Shown here: positions 63,106 to 64,000 of the stretch, one piece after another | Layout of the letters: each line of letters opens with the position of its first letter | How positions within the stretch are numbered: position 1 is the first letter of the stretch | NCBI RefSeq assembly: GCF_001279585.1 | Contig: NZ_LGEC01000126.1 | Location: 62,001 to 126,000, forward strand | From: Nocardiopsis sp. NRRL B-16309 | GTDB lineage: Bacteria; Actinomycetota; Actinomycetes; Streptosporangiales; Streptosporangiaceae | Reading direction: 5' to 3' | Length of the DNA: 64,000 nt | Translations under genes and position numbers: made by a program | The notes under the pieces: generated by a model | Database searches by the model: none | The model's input: only the letters and a program-made list of their open reading frames with translations | What the model was told of the DNA's origin: nothing

Positions 63106-64000
63106 GTGGAGCCCGCGGACGTCCGCGACGCCACGGCACCGGCGCCCGTCACTCCCATCATGAGCACCTTTCTGATCGAGCCCGGGGCCAAGCTGGCCAA
63201 CCGCTACCGTCTCGACCACGTGGTGAGCGAGACCGGCGGAGCGACCCGCTGGAAGGCCACCGACGAGACACTGGCCCGCCCCGTCGCGGTGTGGACCTTC
63301 GCCGAGGGATTCCCCCGTACGTCCGAGGTCGTCCGCGCCGCCCGCGCCACCAGTCGCATTCCCGACGCCCGCGTCACCCAGGTCTTCGACGCCGACGACA
63401 CCGGACCCGTCCCCTACGTCGTCGAGGAGTGGGTGGTCGGCTCTTCCCTGGCCGAACTCCTCGCCCAGGGGCCGATGGCGCCCGAGCGCGCCGCCGGCCT
63501 CGTGGCCGAGGCCGCCGAGGCCATCGCGGCCGCCCACGCCGGCGGCCTCACCCATCTGTGCCTGGCCCCCGACAAGCTCATGTGGAGCAGCGGCGGAGCG
63601 GTCAAGGTGATCGGCATCGGCGTCGACGCCGCCCTCATGGGCACGGGCGCAGGCAACGCCTCCGCCATCGACGCCCAGGGGCTGGGCGCCCTGCTGTACG
63701 CGGGCCTGACCGGGCACTGGCCCGGCGGCCCGCAGTCCGGCCTGCCCGCCGCCCCCCAGGGCCCCGCCGGCACCTATCCCCCGGGGCAGGTCCGCCCGGG
63801 CCTGCCCGAGCCGCTGGCCACCATCACGACCCGCGCGGCCCTGCCGCAGCTGGCGGGGCAGATGGTGCCCGGACCGCCGATCACCTCCCCCGCCGAGCTG
63901 TGCGCGGCCCTGGCCGAGGTCCCGCGGCTCATCCCCCTCCCCGTCGCCCCCGCCGAGTCGGCGCCCCCGCCGGAGAACGGCACCTCCCGGCGCACCGGTG
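63106..64000 (+). CDS. MviN-type pseudokinase / protein kinase-like protein (partial, runs off window)
   Basis: Open frame to the end of the window, 298 residues visible, no stop. GTG at 63106 or ATG at 63160 is the start; third-position GC favours the longer form, neither has a clear ribosome-binding site. The domain resembles a Ser/Thr kinase (LANRYRLDHVV, VEEWVVGSSLAELLAQ) but the catalytic loop is HLCLAPDKLM instead of HRDLKPxN, and the DFG region reads VIGIGVD, so it should be inactive. In mycobacteria the homologous pseudokinase domain of MviN binds the FHA protein FhaA to control peptidoglycan synthesis. Directly downstream of murJ, as expected. Confidence 0.8.
   Translation, partial: MEPADVRDATAPAPVTPIMSTFLIEPGAKLANRYRLDHVVSETGGATRWKATDETLARPVAVWTFAEGFPRTSEVVRAARATSRIPDARVTQVFDADDTGPVPYVVEEWVVGSSLAELLAQGPMAPERAAGLVAEAAEAIAAAHAGGLTHLCLAPDKLMWSSGGAVKVIGIGVDAALMGTGAGNASAIDAQGLGALLYAGLTGHWPGGPQSGLPAAPQGPAGTYPPGQVRPGLPEPLATITTRAALPQLAGQMVPGPPITSPAELCAALAEVPRLIPLPVAPAESAPPPENGTSRRTG

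Overview
The window is chromosomal DNA of a very GC-rich actinomycete. Third codon positions are almost all G or C, GTG and TTG starts are common, and several promoters look leaderless. The gene content and order (recR-ybaB and dnaX with the SRP RNA, lysC-asd, tadA, upp, dnaB, rpsF-ssb-rpsR-rplI, a bifunctional PBP, ino1, cca-DUF6049-murJ-pseudokinase) match the core region near oriC in Streptomyces and Streptosporangiales such as Nocardiopsis. Nocardiopsis-like is my best inference; no single marker proves it.

Layout. 1-4.4 kb: end of a GntR-type regulator, a long regulated leader and a three-gene pyruvate dehydrogenase operon (E1alpha, E1beta, E2). 4.6-6.1 kb: a small membrane protein and a GntR/UTRA regulator. 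6.2-10.1 kb, minus strand: ybaB, recR and lysC-asd. 10.1-14.2 kb: an accessory block sitting between ybaB and dnaX (hairpin repeats, MerR/old yellow enzyme pair, PCMT-like methyltransferase, DUF6243 protein, TetR regulator). 14.4-18.6 kb: dnaX, SRP RNA, a DUF2252 protein and tRNA-Ser(GGA). 18.6-19.6 kb: an IS5-type insertion sequence. 19.7-30.8 kb: metabolic accessory genes (SGNH hydrolase, dienoyl-CoA-reductase-like flavoenzyme, Rieske/DUF2231 protein, PadR, DoxX, ROK regulator, GH2 beta-mannosidase, a LacI-like sensor without HTH, PP2C). 31-33.6 kb: tRNA-Ser(CGA), tadA with two tandem TadA-associated paralogs, upp. 34-38.1 kb: small proteins, a PH-domain protein and an ABC-F ribosomal-protection gene with an elaborate leader. 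38.4-50.4 kb: glyoxalase-type protein, dnaB, a MATE pump, a Tat-exported amidase, a second hairpin-repeat array, the rpsF operon, a class A PBP and ino1. 50.5-64 kb: MFS pump, GNAT, Lrp, rhodanese, methyltransferase, cca, DUF6049, two tandem murJ genes and the start of an MviN-type pseudokinase.

The most interesting points are three. (1) A palindrome in front of the TetR gene at 13.5 kb recurs as an exact 21-bp match 22 kb away over the -10 element of the ABC-F gene. That promoter also appears to make a leaderless message beginning with the 7-codon ORF MRLYFFL. This suggests an antibiotic-resistance gene controlled both by a distant TetR repressor and by a stalling leader peptide. (2) Two arrays of roughly 88-90-bp tandem repeats, 33 kb apart, share a hairpin whose stem differs between arrays by compensatory base-pair changes, so the structure seems to be under selection. 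(3) A beta-mannosidase gene is translationally coupled to a LacI-type sensor domain that has no DNA-binding domain.
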